Of a stretch of DNA of 64,000 nt, positions 8,629 through 16,646 are shown in pieces. The notes beneath the pieces were generated by a model. That model saw only the letters and a list, made by a program, of their open reading frames with translations, was not told where the DNA came from and did not search any database. This DNA comes from UBA1672 sp964351365. Lineage in GTDB: Bacteria > Pseudomonadota > Alphaproteobacteria > Micavibrionales > Micavibrionaceae. A program made the position numbers and the translations under genes. How positions within the stretch are numbered: the first letter of the stretch is position 1; every line of letters starts with the position of its first letter. The DNA is taken from assembly GCA_964351365.1 (NCBI GenBank), contig CAYGNP010000004.1, forward strand, positions 1-64,000, written 5' to 3'.

Positions 8629-10299
8629 CTATTGCTCCTCAGACATCCAGCTTCTGATAACAGAAACGGTCTCCCCTGGATAATTATCAACAATCTCTTC
8701 TACCTTCTTAACCGTCGAAGCCTTAACCTTACCTTCAATCCCTTGAATATTAATCAGCGACTCTTCTTCTTCATACTTACCCCCACCGGCCATGAGTGGC
8801 TGCCCATCCGCTCCAATCTGCTGAGTAGGGGGTGCCAAAGCAGGGTTAGCGGGTGACGCCGCCAGAAGCTCATGCTGCAATGTATCATCAAGAGATGTGC
8901 GTGTTGGCATTTCAATATTAACAAGTTTGGACACCATAGGCTGAAGGACCAAAAGGACAACGAGGACGACCATAATGGCGACAACAATAATTTCGGCTGC
9001 GTCAATCAGATCACTTTTCTCAAAACCCAATATTGAGTCATCCTCAACCACGCCTTCATCAGTATCAATCTGGGCAAATTGCAAATTTGCAATTTCAATC
9101 GTATCACCGCGCCCCTCATCATATCCAACAGCTGTCCGCACAAGCGCGGAGATCTGATCCAGCTCCTCTTGCGAACGAGGCTCGTAAGTCTTATTGCCTT
9201 CCGCATCTGTTGTGTATTTGCCATCAACCAAAACCGAAACAGAAAGCTTTTCTACCCCCCCCGATTCATGAACAATATTACGAACGGTTCGGCTAATCTC
9301 ATAATTTGCAACTTCCTCAACACGGTTACTCTCCGCCGAAGGCCCACTGCCATCACCAAGCAAACCACCTGCACCCGGCAAGTTATTTCCAACAGAAACA
9401 TCGTCTCCAGCAGGCTCCCGCTCAGTGCTGCTTTCTTGGGTGTTTTGTGACGAGCGCAAAACCTGACCCTCAGGATTATACGTCTCCTCATTCGTGCTCA
9501 CCTGATCAAAATTCATATCAGCCGTTACAATAGCCGTAACACGACCAATGCCAACAATGCGCCCGACCTGATCCTCAATCTTGCTTTGCAGGCGCGTCTC
9601 AAAATTGCGCTTCAAATCGTCTGATTGCACTGAGAGCAGGGCATCATCATCCCCACCTTTCGCAAGCAAATCACCATTACTGTCAATAACAACAACGTCT
9701 TTTGCCTTTAAATTCGGCACCGCCGAAGCAACCAGAGACTGTATCGCTAAAATTTGCTGCCGCTCAGGGGAGTGCCCATTTTGTATACCCAAAAACACAC
9801 TTGCAGAAGATTCCCGAGTATCACGACTAAACAGCTCACGTTGAGGCAAAACAATGTGAACGCGTGCGCTACGAATGCTGTCAAGTGAACGAATAGTCTT
9901 CGACAGCTCCCCCTCCAGTGCGCGCACCTGATTGATATTCTGCACAAAATTTGTTGTCCCAAAACCTGTCTGCTCATCAAAAATTTCATACCCCATAGAC
10001 CCGCCATTGGGCAATCCAGCCTCCGCCAGCAACATGCGGGCTCGCCCGACCTGATCACCAGGCACAAGAATACGCGAACCATCATTTGAGATTTCATATT
10101 GAATTTTAGTCTCCTCAAGCTTCGCAGCCACCGCGCCTGAGTCAACAGAAGTCAAATCACTATACAAAAGCTTCATCTCTGGCGTTGAAATACGCATAGA
10201 CAGAAAGACAAAAAACATCAAAAGCCCAAGCAAAATAGCACCCATAACACCAAGCCTGGCGGGGCCTAATTGCTGCAATGTGGCGACAAAACTGTTCAC
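8629..10299 (-). CDS. fliF: Flagellar MS-ring protein FliF
   Basis: 556 aa. FliF builds the MS ring. There is an N-terminal membrane segment (about 15-33), ring-building motifs in the periplasmic part (residues about 45-435, including the block around LPNGGSMGYEIFDEQTGFGT) and a second membrane segment (about 440-465). The C-terminal cytoplasmic FliG-binding tail runs KASTVKKVEEIVDNYPGE then SVIRSWMSEEQ. The start codon is GTG at 10299. The Shine-Dalgarno before it is weak. It is the first gene of the minus-strand run to flhA. Confidence 0.96.
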   Translation of the reverse strand: MNSFVATLQQLGPARLGVMGAILLGLLMFFVFLSMRISTPEMKLLYSDLTSVDSGAVAAKLEETKIQYEISNDGSRILVPGDQVGRARMLLAEAGLPNGGSMGYEIFDEQTGFGTTNFVQNINQVRALEGELSKTIRSLDSIRSARVHIVLPQRELFSRDTRESSASVFLGIQNGHSPERQQILAIQSLVASAVPNLKAKDVVVIDSNGDLLAKGGDDDALLSVQSDDLKRNFETRLQSKIEDQVGRIVGIGRVTAIVTADMNFDQVSTNEETYNPEGQVLRSSQNTQESSTEREPAGDDVSVGNNLPGAGGLLGDGSGPSAESNRVEEVANYEISRTVRNIVHESGGVEKLSVSVLVDGKYTTDAEGNKTYEPRSQEELDQISALVRTAVGYDEGRGDTIEIANLQFAQIDTDEGVVEDDSILGFEKSDLIDAAEIIVVAIMVVLVVLLVLQPMVSKLVNIEMPTRTSLDDTLQHELLAASPANPALAPPTQQIGADGQPLMAGGGKYEEEESLINIQGIEGKVKASTVKKVEEIVDNYPGETVSVIRSWMSEEQ

Positions 10300-10325
10300 A
10301 GGGGCAATAACCTATTTAGTAAAAT

Positions 10326-10339
10326 CTCAAGAACTTGAG
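10326..10339. repeat. Inverted repeat CTCAAG-AA-CTTGAG upstream of fliF
   Basis: A perfect 6-bp inverted repeat with a 2-nt centre, 27 nt before the fliF start and downstream of its candidate promoter. It could be an operator, but no regulator is known for it. Confidence 0.35.
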
Positions 10340-10362
10340 TATTAAGAATTAAGTATATCACA

Positions 10363-10390
10363 ATTATACTCTAAAAGCAGCATACACAAG
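10363..10390 (-). promoter_or_regulatory. Candidate sigma-70 promoter of fliF
   Basis: On the minus strand CTTGTG (10390-10385), a 16-nt spacer and a perfect TATAAT (10368-10363) precede fliF. The -35 is poor. The intergenic region 10300-10666 is AT-rich and otherwise holds only the other sites listed here. Confidence 0.4.
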
Positions 10391-10417
10391 CATAGTAAAA
10401 AAGGAAAGGGGTTAGGA

Positions 10418-10435
10418 AGGCAAGTCTCTAGCCCC
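10418..10435 (-). promoter_or_regulatory. Weak candidate sigma-54 promoter of fliF
   Basis: On the minus strand GGGCTAGAGACTTGCC has GG and GC 10 nt apart, as required for -24/-12 elements, and an intact TTGC. The -24 part (GGGCTAG) departs from TGGCACG. The leader to fliF would be about 110 nt. Confidence 0.3.
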
Positions 10436-10558
10436 CGACCATGCTTATATTTATAGCGCTTAACAGCGGAAGAGGGTGTGGGCATAAATCATTGATAAAT
10501 AATGAATAAAATATGGATTTTAATATCATATCTTATAATGACATATTGCTGAATTAAC

Positions 10559-10587
10559 TTGACTTTTTGCGTGAATATAAGTATGAT
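10559..10587 (+). promoter_or_regulatory. Strong sigma-70 promoter of the flaG-like gene
   Basis: TTGACT (10559-10564), a 17-nt spacer and TATGAT (10582-10587) lie 80 nt before the chosen start codon. Confidence 0.65.
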
Positions 10588-10666
10588 GATACTAGGTTAG
10601 TATGCCTTTTTTGCGAAAACATTAATGGTTGTTGCATTAAAGGGTTTAATGGTTAGGAAAAATGTC

Positions 10667-11161
10667 ATGATTGAGGCAGTGAATTCTGCAACAGCGAATG
10701 CATATTTATCCCGCGGCGTGGCTTTACAGGCTGGCGGGGACGCTGCGCGGCCGTCACCATTGGAAAATCGCTCCGCTCCTGAGGCGCCTCAGGCTCCTTA
10801 TGTCAGCCCCTACATTGCCGTAGATTTAACATATGACCGGGCTGTGCTTCAAATTCGCAATGCGCAAACCGGTGAGGTCGAGCGCCAGTACCCATCAGAA
10901 AGCCGCTTACAACAGCTGGCTCAGGTTGAGCAAAGAACACAAAGTGCAGAGCAATTGCGCGAAAGTATTTCTTACCAAGCACCTACAAACACAAGCAATG
11001 CGTCATCGCAAAGCCTTAACGTTGTGACGGTGCAGGAAGTAACATCCGCTGCGCCATCAAACGAACCATCATCTTCACCGCAAAACGCGGTAGCGGCTCT
11101 GTCTGCAGGCGTCCAACAAGCACCTGCAACGCAAACTGTAAGTGTTGACGTCTTGGCGTAA
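10667..11161 (+). CDS. FlaG-like flagellar protein
   Basis: 164 aa from the chosen ATG at 10667, which has AGGAAA 7-8 nt upstream. In-frame ATGs at 10625 and 10649 have poorer sites. The middle part (about 48-85), AVDLTYDRAVLQIRNAQTG then EVERQYPSES, matches the FlaG signature in which a conserved hydrophobic strand is followed by TGEVxRQxPSE. The N- and C-terminal parts are low-complexity (Ala, Ser, Gln, Pro). FlaG proteins influence filament length in other bacteria, but the mechanism is unclear. It converges with flaF, whose end is 7 nt away. Confidence 0.6.
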   Translation: MIEAVNSATANAYLSRGVALQAGGDAARPSPLENRSAPEAPQAPYVSPYIAVDLTYDRAVLQIRNAQTGEVERQYPSESRLQQLAQVEQRTQSAEQLRESISYQAPTNTSNASSQSLNVVTVQEVTSAAPSNEPSSSPQNAVAALSAGVQQAPATQTVSVDVLA

Positions 11162-11168
11162 ATAAAAT

Positions 11169-11639
11169 TTACCCTGAAATATCTGTGGCAGTCCCTTGAG
11201 CGGGGCTATTTTTTTTGTCTTTTGATATCTCAGTGCTTATCCCAGCAGGCTTTGTCATTAATCCGGCGGCGATCTCATTGTTAATGTTAATCAATATTTG
11301 GAGCTTCTCCGGGCGTGGATCAGAAAGAACCTCAAGCTCACGCTTAAAAATAAAATTCGCCAAATTCACAATATTACTGCGCAAGTCATTCGGCCTGTTT
11401 CCGTCTTTGTTCTCCAGTGCCGTATCATAAAACAGCATCCATATCTGCCGGTTATACTTCAGGGTTTCCTCAAGCAAACCCTTGGGCCGGGCATCCCAGC
11501 CTTCAATTAACTGCTGCATTTGGCGGTTGGATTTATAAAGGATGCGTGCTTCCATCTCGCGCTGCGATCCGGCATTATCCTTTGCATTGCTATCATACGC
11601 ACCGGCGGCCTGGGCATAAGGGTTCTTATTTTGTGACAT
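11169..11639 (-). CDS. flaF: Flagellin synthesis regulator FlaF
   Basis: 156 aa from the ATG at 11639 (protein start MSQNKNPYAQAAGAY, typical of FlaF). An ATG further upstream, at 11660, would add seven residues and is less likely. It has helical blocks with REMEARILYKSNRQMQQL and NRQIWMLFYDTALE. FlaF is an alphaproteobacterial activator of flagellin production or secretion that acts opposite FlbT. The start lies inside the end of flbT (14-nt overlap), so the two are coupled. The C-terminal 25 residues are variable. Confidence 0.88.
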   Translation of the reverse strand: MSQNKNPYAQAAGAYDSNAKDNAGSQREMEARILYKSNRQMQQLIEGWDARPKGLLEETLKYNRQIWMLFYDTALENKDGNRPNDLRSNIVNLANFIFKRELEVLSDPRPEKLQILININNEIAAGLMTKPAGISTEISKDKKNSPAQGTATDISG

Positions 11640-12015
11640 GCTCAAGCAGCTCCCTCTCATGCTCGATCAACTGCTGCGCAAGCTTCATGGCCTTATAATG
11701 TGTCCCGCTGATAATATGTTCATTGATTTGCATAAAGAAAATGGTGCAGGACGGTGCAGCCTTTTGAACATCCTCGACTTCTTTGAAATATTTTTCATGA
11801 TAGACTTTGGGGTCGCGCGCAATATACATGCATTGAATAAGGAAATAGATCCGTTTGCACGGTGTATTGGCATCTTCTTCCTTCATAATGTCTTTTTCAC
11901 GAATAATCGGCGCATCCCCGGCTATGTGCAGGCGCGTGCGTTGCGCGCTGTTGGTAATAACAGCTTCACCAATTAATATTTTTTCCTGGGGTTTTAAATC
12001 AATAACAAGGGCCAC
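11626..12015 (-). CDS. flbT: Flagellin mRNA repressor FlbT
   Basis: 129 aa, usual FlbT length, with a GTG start at 12015 and AAAGGAAG upstream. The beginning, ALVIDLKPQEKILIGEAVIT, and the later RIYFLIQCMYIARDP are FlbT signatures. In Caulobacter FlbT binds the flagellin mRNA leader and blocks translation until the hook is finished. It lies just downstream of the flagellin gene and before flaF, the usual neighbourhood. Confidence 0.93.
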   Translation of the reverse strand: MALVIDLKPQEKILIGEAVITNSAQRTRLHIAGDAPIIREKDIMKEEDANTPCKRIYFLIQCMYIARDPKVYHEKYFKEVEDVQKAAPSCTIFFMQINEHIISGTHYKAMKLAQQLIEHERELLEHVTK

Positions 12016-12068
12016 GGAATTCTTCCTTTCTTTTAAGACGCGTTTCTCGCGAATATGTTACATAAGTT

Positions 12069-12096
12069 ATGATACCACAATAGACCTTAATCACAA
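12069..12096 (-). promoter_or_regulatory. Candidate promoter of flbT-flaF
   Basis: On the minus strand TTGTGA (12096-12091), a 16-nt spacer and TATCAT (12074-12069) lie between the flagellin terminator and flbT. Confidence 0.4.
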
Positions 12097-12111
12097 ATGA
12101 AAATAACAAAT

Positions 12112-12146
12112 AAAAATGGCGGAAAATTTCTTTTCCCGCCATTTTT
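12112..12146 (-). terminator. Rho-independent terminator of the flagellin gene
   Basis: AAAAATGGCGG pairs with CCGCCATTTTT. The stem is extended by AAAA/TTTT past one bulged base, around a small loop. On the minus strand the stem is followed by a T-rich tract. It lies 29 nt after the flagellin stop codon. Confidence 0.8.
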
Positions 12147-12175
12147 GAAATTCGTATATGTATATCGTGCAGTGA

Positions 12176-13837
12176 TTAGAACAACTGCAACACAGCCTGC
12201 TGAGACTGAGACGCAAGCGATAGGGATGTAATACCCAAAGCCTGACGGGTCTGAAGAGCCAGAAGGTTCGCACCTTCTTCGTTCTGATCCGCAACAGTCA
12301 AGTCATCCGCGCCAGCTTGAAGCGTTCTGATCGTGTTCTGCGTAAAGTCCTGACGAGTCTGGATAATCGCAAGGCTGTTTGCCAGAGATGATCCAAAGCT
12401 CCGCACCGCACCGAGCGCATCACGAGACTGAGTAGCAGAAAGCTCAATGTCAGAAGAGCTTCTGAATGTCGCTTCTGTCAATCCAAGACCGTTCGCAGTG
12501 AAGATTGCACCATTCGTTGTCAATGAGCTTGTGTTATCCTCATTGAAGAACGTGGTCAGATTGTCACCATTGAGCAAGTTAACGCCACGGAACTGTGCAT
12601 CATTAACGAGCGTGTCAATCTGCTCGCGAACAATGTTGAAGTCGCTCGCAAGTGAGTCGAGGGCTTCAGTTGAGCTGTTGAACGCAAAAATAGTGTCATA
12701 CGTACCAGCCGCGCCGCCTGTTGGGTCAAGGTTACCGCTAGGGTCACCAAGGCCAATATCAAGCACAGTTGCCGCAGTCGATGTAACAACAAACTCAACA
12801 TTATTCACCGTATCAGAGGTTGAAGTGATGCTGAATGTCCCGGTTGTACTGTCAAAATTCGCCGAGATCAGCTGGTTAACAGCCGCTGTACGATTTACAG
12901 TATCAACAAGATCCTGGAACGTTGTCGTAGCTGCAATCGCAATCGTCGCAGTACGCGTAGTTCCGTTATCATCAACGTTGAACGTAATCGAGTTACCAGC
13001 ACCGGCTGTAATACCGCTAAGCACTGTATTCCCGTCACTATCAAGATACGCTGCTGTCAATAAGTCACCAGCTTCAGCTAGGTTACCAGCCGATTCAAAC
13101 AACGAGATTGAAGTTGCCGTATTCCCTGCAACAATCGTTGCAGAGGGAACGACAGTTGCTGCACCCCGCGTAGTCGCTTCAAACACGTCACCAATACCGA
13201 GATCTTGGAAACCGGCAAGAGGAAGTGTACCACCAACAATACGGAATGAACGGCCACCCGTGCTCGCGAGCTCAAGAAAACCATCATCTGTAAGGCGAGC
13301 AGTTACTTCACCACTACGGTTGTCAGCAAACTGATCAGTGATTGTTGCAGCTAAGCTTGCAGCAGAAACAGCAGCAATCGTAAACGTCTCAGTAATCTGG
13401 GTACCAGCATCATTGGTCGTAACGATACTAAAAGTGTTACCAGCTGTAACGTTTGCAAGTGAGGTGATGTCAGCTGTTGTGCTCAAATCAACGTTACCGA
13501 CAACGCGGGCATTGCCTTGAGAAGCAGCAAGCTCGTCACGAGCCGAATCAACAATCGACTGTGCCTGTCCAACAAGAGACGTTAGGCCGGTCACACCGAC
13601 ATCCGCCTCTTCAATCACACGGATGGATTGTGAAATACCATCAAGCAGACGAGAGAGGTCACCAGCACGGTTGTCCAAAGATTGTGCAGCAAAGAAGTTA
13701 GAGGGGCTATCAAGTGCAGAGTTAACACGAAGACCGGTGGCCAAGCGCAATTGCGTTTGGTCGATAAGCCTTTGTGTGTTCTGTAGTGATAAGAGGTTGC
13801 TCCGGAGAGCTGAGGTTAAAACAACATCAGAAGACAT
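12176..13837 (-). CDS. Flagellin
   Basis: 553 aa. The conserved N-terminal D0/D1 helices (about 1-130; SALRSNLLSLQNTQRLIDQT, ATGLRVNSALDSPSNFF) and C-terminal D1/D0 helices (about 400-553; TRQALGITSLSLASQSQQ, ending LQLF) frame a long Thr/Ala/Val-rich variable central domain. That domain contains two similar blocks (TSLANVTAGNTFSIVTTND and an SITFNVDDNGTTRTATI region) typical of surface-exposed flagellin inserts. It is the only flagellin in the window. Its promoter region carries a CtrA-type box and no sigma-54 element. It is preceded by AGGAAAGGAAC. No obvious cysteine is present. Confidence 0.95.
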   Translation of the reverse strand: MSSDVVLTSALRSNLLSLQNTQRLIDQTQLRLATGLRVNSALDSPSNFFAAQSLDNRAGDLSRLLDGISQSIRVIEEADVGVTGLTSLVGQAQSIVDSARDELAASQGNARVVGNVDLSTTADITSLANVTAGNTFSIVTTNDAGTQITETFTIAAVSAASLAATITDQFADNRSGEVTARLTDDGFLELASTGGRSFRIVGGTLPLAGFQDLGIGDVFEATTRGAATVVPSATIVAGNTATSISLFESAGNLAEAGDLLTAAYLDSDGNTVLSGITAGAGNSITFNVDDNGTTRTATIAIAATTTFQDLVDTVNRTAAVNQLISANFDSTTGTFSITSTSDTVNNVEFVVTSTAATVLDIGLGDPSGNLDPTGGAAGTYDTIFAFNSSTEALDSLASDFNIVREQIDTLVNDAQFRGVNLLNGDNLTTFFNEDNTSSLTTNGAIFTANGLGLTEATFRSSSDIELSATQSRDALGAVRSFGSSLANSLAIIQTRQDFTQNTIRTLQAGADDLTVADQNEEGANLLALQTRQALGITSLSLASQSQQAVLQLF

Positions 13838-13912
13838 AATAAAGTTCCTTTCCTAGGTAATTACGCTGAAAACTCCTATTTCAGCTCAAGTACCATGATA
13901 ATAGCATAACAT

Positions 13913-13927
13913 TTAACAAAGCGTTAA
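13913..13927 (-). promoter_or_regulatory. CtrA-type binding site in the flagellin promoter
   Basis: TTAA-CAAAGCG-TTAA matches the full CtrA consensus TTAA-N7-TTAA and is also an inverted repeat (TTTAAC/GTTAAA). On the minus strand it is followed within 10 nt by the -10-like TATGCT/TATTAT. It lies 75-90 nt before the flagellin start. Confidence 0.6.
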
Positions 13928-13971
13928 ATTTATTTACCTCATACCTAAAAAAGATGTGAACGAAAAAGTGA

Positions 13972-14011
13972 CGCACCAGGAGGGATGGATTCTTCCATAT
14001 TTCCTGGTGCG
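13972..14011 (-). terminator. Rho-independent terminator of the flgE operon
   Basis: The 10-bp arms CGCACCAGGA and TCCTGGTGCG enclose a second small hairpin (ATGGA/TCCAT). The minus-strand continuation contains CTTTTT. It ends the transcript from flgI to flgE. Confidence 0.75.
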
Positions 14012-14132
14012 CCGACGCCTTTTATATTTTCATACTTCTGCATGGTAATAATCGGCGAAACAGATACTGAACTTTAGGGGTTAGGGTTGCGGTTAGCGGT
14101 CCTAAAACCCAATATCTGAACTCATATTATGT

Positions 14133-15875
14133 CTATCGTAGCTGTAAGAGCTCCTGTGTCATTTCATCAATAGTGCTGATAACCCGTGTCCCCGCAGAGA
14201 AAGCGCGCTGCGAGATAATCAGCAGCGCAAACTCATCAGCCAAATCCACATTCGAGTTCTCGAGGGTAGAGGGCTCAACAAAGCCAGCACCCCCGCGCCC
14301 GGCTTCACGCAAGTTTTCTTCACCAGAGTTTTCGGTTTCCGAATACGCTGTCCCCGAAACCTCTTGCAGACCATTCTGGTTCGCAAAAGTCACCAGCGGA
14401 AGCTGATAAAGCGCGGCACTTGCACCGTTAGAGAACTGGGCAATCACCTGACCATCACGGTCAATCTCAATACCCGTCCGAAGTCCAAGCTCTGCGCCAT
14501 CTTGATCCGAAAACAAAACGCTGAAATCGCTTGAGAATTGGCTGAAACGCTCGATATCAATCGCGATATTCTGCAAGTTCGAGCCATTGTTGAAATTAAT
14601 CTGATTAAGCTCAATATCAACATTCCCATCAACGTCTGGAATAGCATTAATCGTACCATCGCCGTCAAAATTGATAAAACCGGTCGTTAAAAGGTTATTG
14701 CTTGGATCACGAATGGTCACATTCCACCACCCGCGTGAGTTATAGGTTGGATCTCCCGGTAAATTCTGCGGGGTAGGGAACGAACCATTGCTGTAAGGGG
14801 GCGTATCTGTAGGCAAACCATTGGAAAACCCGCCAGTGCTCAGGTTGTTTGACGTATATGTCGCAGGTGTAAGGCCAAGAGATGCGAGCGAAGAACCAAC
14901 TGTATCCGCAAGCGTAAATGACTCTGTGCCAAGAAGAAAGTCGGCATGCTGAAACACGATTTCTCCATCATTCCCGAGATAAGCTGAAAGGTTAGTCACA
15001 TTGGCATTAATGTCATCAACAATATCGCCGACATCAAAGACAGAAACATCAACTCCAACGGGAGGAGTAGCGCCATCAGTTGGACTGATCTCATAGGTTC
15101 GCGCCGGACCGCCATCAACAACGATGGTAAAGCGATCACCCGCACTTAGTCCCAGATCATTCACAAGCTCGTCCGTTGCAGTGAGAGTTGTCCTTGAGCT
15201 GGCAACAGTTGCCTGCGGGCCATAGGTTTTAGTAAATTCAAAAGACAGAGGTTGCGGGTTTCCAAGCGTATCAAACACCGTCAAGCCCCGTGTAAAGTCA
15301 GCAGGGAAAGTGCCAACATCCGACAAAAGGATATCAGGCTCAGCTGAATCAAGGTTTACTGAGAGCTGCGCAGTATTGGTAGGGCGTGTTAACCCGCCCA
15401 AAAACGCAACGTCAATCGGAACTAAAGACACAAGGTCGCCCTGGTTTGCCGGAAGATTACCCTGCTGGTCAATCGGCCAGCCATAAAGGAAAAAACCGGC
15501 TGAGTTACGTAGCAATCCCTGTGAATCCTCACTAAACTGCCCGTTTCTGGTATATAGGAAGGGCGTAAGCGCTGAGTCATCTGAATCACGTTTAACGGCA
15601 AAAAACCCGTTTCCGGAAATCGATGCATCTGTCCCGGAGGAGGATTGCGTAATCGGCCCCTGCTGGCTAACGCGCTGCAGACGATTTGCCGTAACAGTTC
15701 CGGGCGAGTAACGGCTCGATCCGCTCTCGGATGTAACTAGAGAGAAGAACGATGCCTCTGATCGCTTAAATCCGGTCGTATTAATGTTGGCAATGTTGTT
15801 GGAAATAATCGCCGTATTCTGTGATTGCGAGGTCAACGCGGACACGCCTGTAAATAATGCTCCAAATAATCCCAT
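14133..15875 (-). CDS. flgE: Flagellar hook protein FlgE
   Basis: 580 aa. N-terminal rod/hook signature ALTSQSQNTAIISNNIANIN then TTGFKR (residues about 13-40), central hook domains with the FlgE motif region, and a C-terminal helical block ENSNVDLADEFALLIISQRA with ISTIDEMTQELLQLR. It is longer than the enteric FlgE (about 400 aa) because of an enlarged middle domain, as in other alphaproteobacteria. AAGGAGAAAG precedes the ATG. It is the last gene of its operon. Confidence 0.95.
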   Translation of the reverse strand: MGLFGALFTGVSALTSQSQNTAIISNNIANINTTGFKRSEASFFSLVTSESGSSRYSPGTVTANRLQRVSQQGPITQSSSGTDASISGNGFFAVKRDSDDSALTPFLYTRNGQFSEDSQGLLRNSAGFFLYGWPIDQQGNLPANQGDLVSLVPIDVAFLGGLTRPTNTAQLSVNLDSAEPDILLSDVGTFPADFTRGLTVFDTLGNPQPLSFEFTKTYGPQATVASSRTTLTATDELVNDLGLSAGDRFTIVVDGGPARTYEISPTDGATPPVGVDVSVFDVGDIVDDINANVTNLSAYLGNDGEIVFQHADFLLGTESFTLADTVGSSLASLGLTPATYTSNNLSTGGFSNGLPTDTPPYSNGSFPTPQNLPGDPTYNSRGWWNVTIRDPSNNLLTTGFINFDGDGTINAIPDVDGNVDIELNQINFNNGSNLQNIAIDIERFSQFSSDFSVLFSDQDGAELGLRTGIEIDRDGQVIAQFSNGASAALYQLPLVTFANQNGLQEVSGTAYSETENSGEENLREAGRGGAGFVEPSTLENSNVDLADEFALLIISQRAFSAGTRVISTIDEMTQELLQLR

Positions 15876-15926
15876 GGTCTTTCTCCTTTTACACGATAAT
15901 TCTGATTGTTTGAGTTTGAGTGTTCA

Positions 15927-16634
15927 TCATGAAGAGCTTCCCTCTTCAGCAGATGTGCTAACCGGTATTTTTGCTTCTTTGACATTAATGACATTTCCGA
16001 CTGAAACGGCGCGCTCCCCGACCAGCAGGAATGTGGCTCCGTTCTGGGTTTCAACGCCGGACACATGTCCACTGACAACAGTTGTCGCCGTTAAGGGGTT
16101 GTTCTGGCCATCCAGCGCGTCAACGCGAACCGAATACGTACCCGCTGGCTGCAAAAACCCGTTATTATCTTTTCCATCCCACGTAAAGGATTCAAGGCTT
16201 TCATCATCGCTGACGGGTCGAGAAAATATAAGATTCTTATTCTCGTCGAATATATTGATAGTTGTGTCAGCTGAAACACCGTTAATCGAATAATTAACCT
16301 CAACTGGGCTTTGCCCATCAAAGAACGCTTCTGAACTGACATAGCTAACATCCTTGCCAACATAATTGAGCGAGGATGAAAACGATGTCCCAAGTCCAAG
16401 GGAAACAAGGCTCTCAAGGCGTTGGTTCGCATTAATTTGCTGTTCAACCCCTGCAAAAGAGACAAGCTGGTTGGTGAATTCCGTTGAGTCCGCCGGATCA
16501 AGAGGGTCCTGGTTCTGCAATTGTGTCGTAAGCAGAATAAGAAAATCGTCAAAATCCTCAGCTAGCTGATTGGATGCATTCGTCGTACGCTGAGAAAAAT
16601 CCAGGGCATTATTAATTGTAACATCACTTGTCAT
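15927..16634 (-). CDS. flgD: Hook cap / hook assembly protein FlgD
   Basis: 235 aa. The N-terminal FlgD signature DFLILLTTQLQNQDPLDPAD and FTNQLVSFAGVEQQINANQ is clear. The rest contains the FlgD Ig-like/tudor parts (FTWDGKDNNG, PAGTYSVRVDALD). FlgD caps the growing hook so FlgE can polymerise, then is discarded. It lies between fliK and flgE. Confidence 0.94.
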   Translation of the reverse strand: MTSDVTINNALDFSQRTTNASNQLAEDFDDFLILLTTQLQNQDPLDPADSTEFTNQLVSFAGVEQQINANQRLESLVSLGLGTSFSSSLNYVGKDVSYVSSEAFFDGQSPVEVNYSINGVSADTTINIFDENKNLIFSRPVSDDESLESFTWDGKDNNGFLQPAGTYSVRVDALDGQNNPLTATTVVSGHVSGVETQNGATFLLVGERAVSVGNVINVKEAKIPVSTSAEEGSSS

Positions 16635-16646
16635 TGCTTTTAGTCC

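Noticed and set aside
12447..13334. 295-codon open frame on the plus strand
   Set aside because: Antisense to flagellin, caused by its Thr/Ala-rich codons; no family features and no ribosome site.
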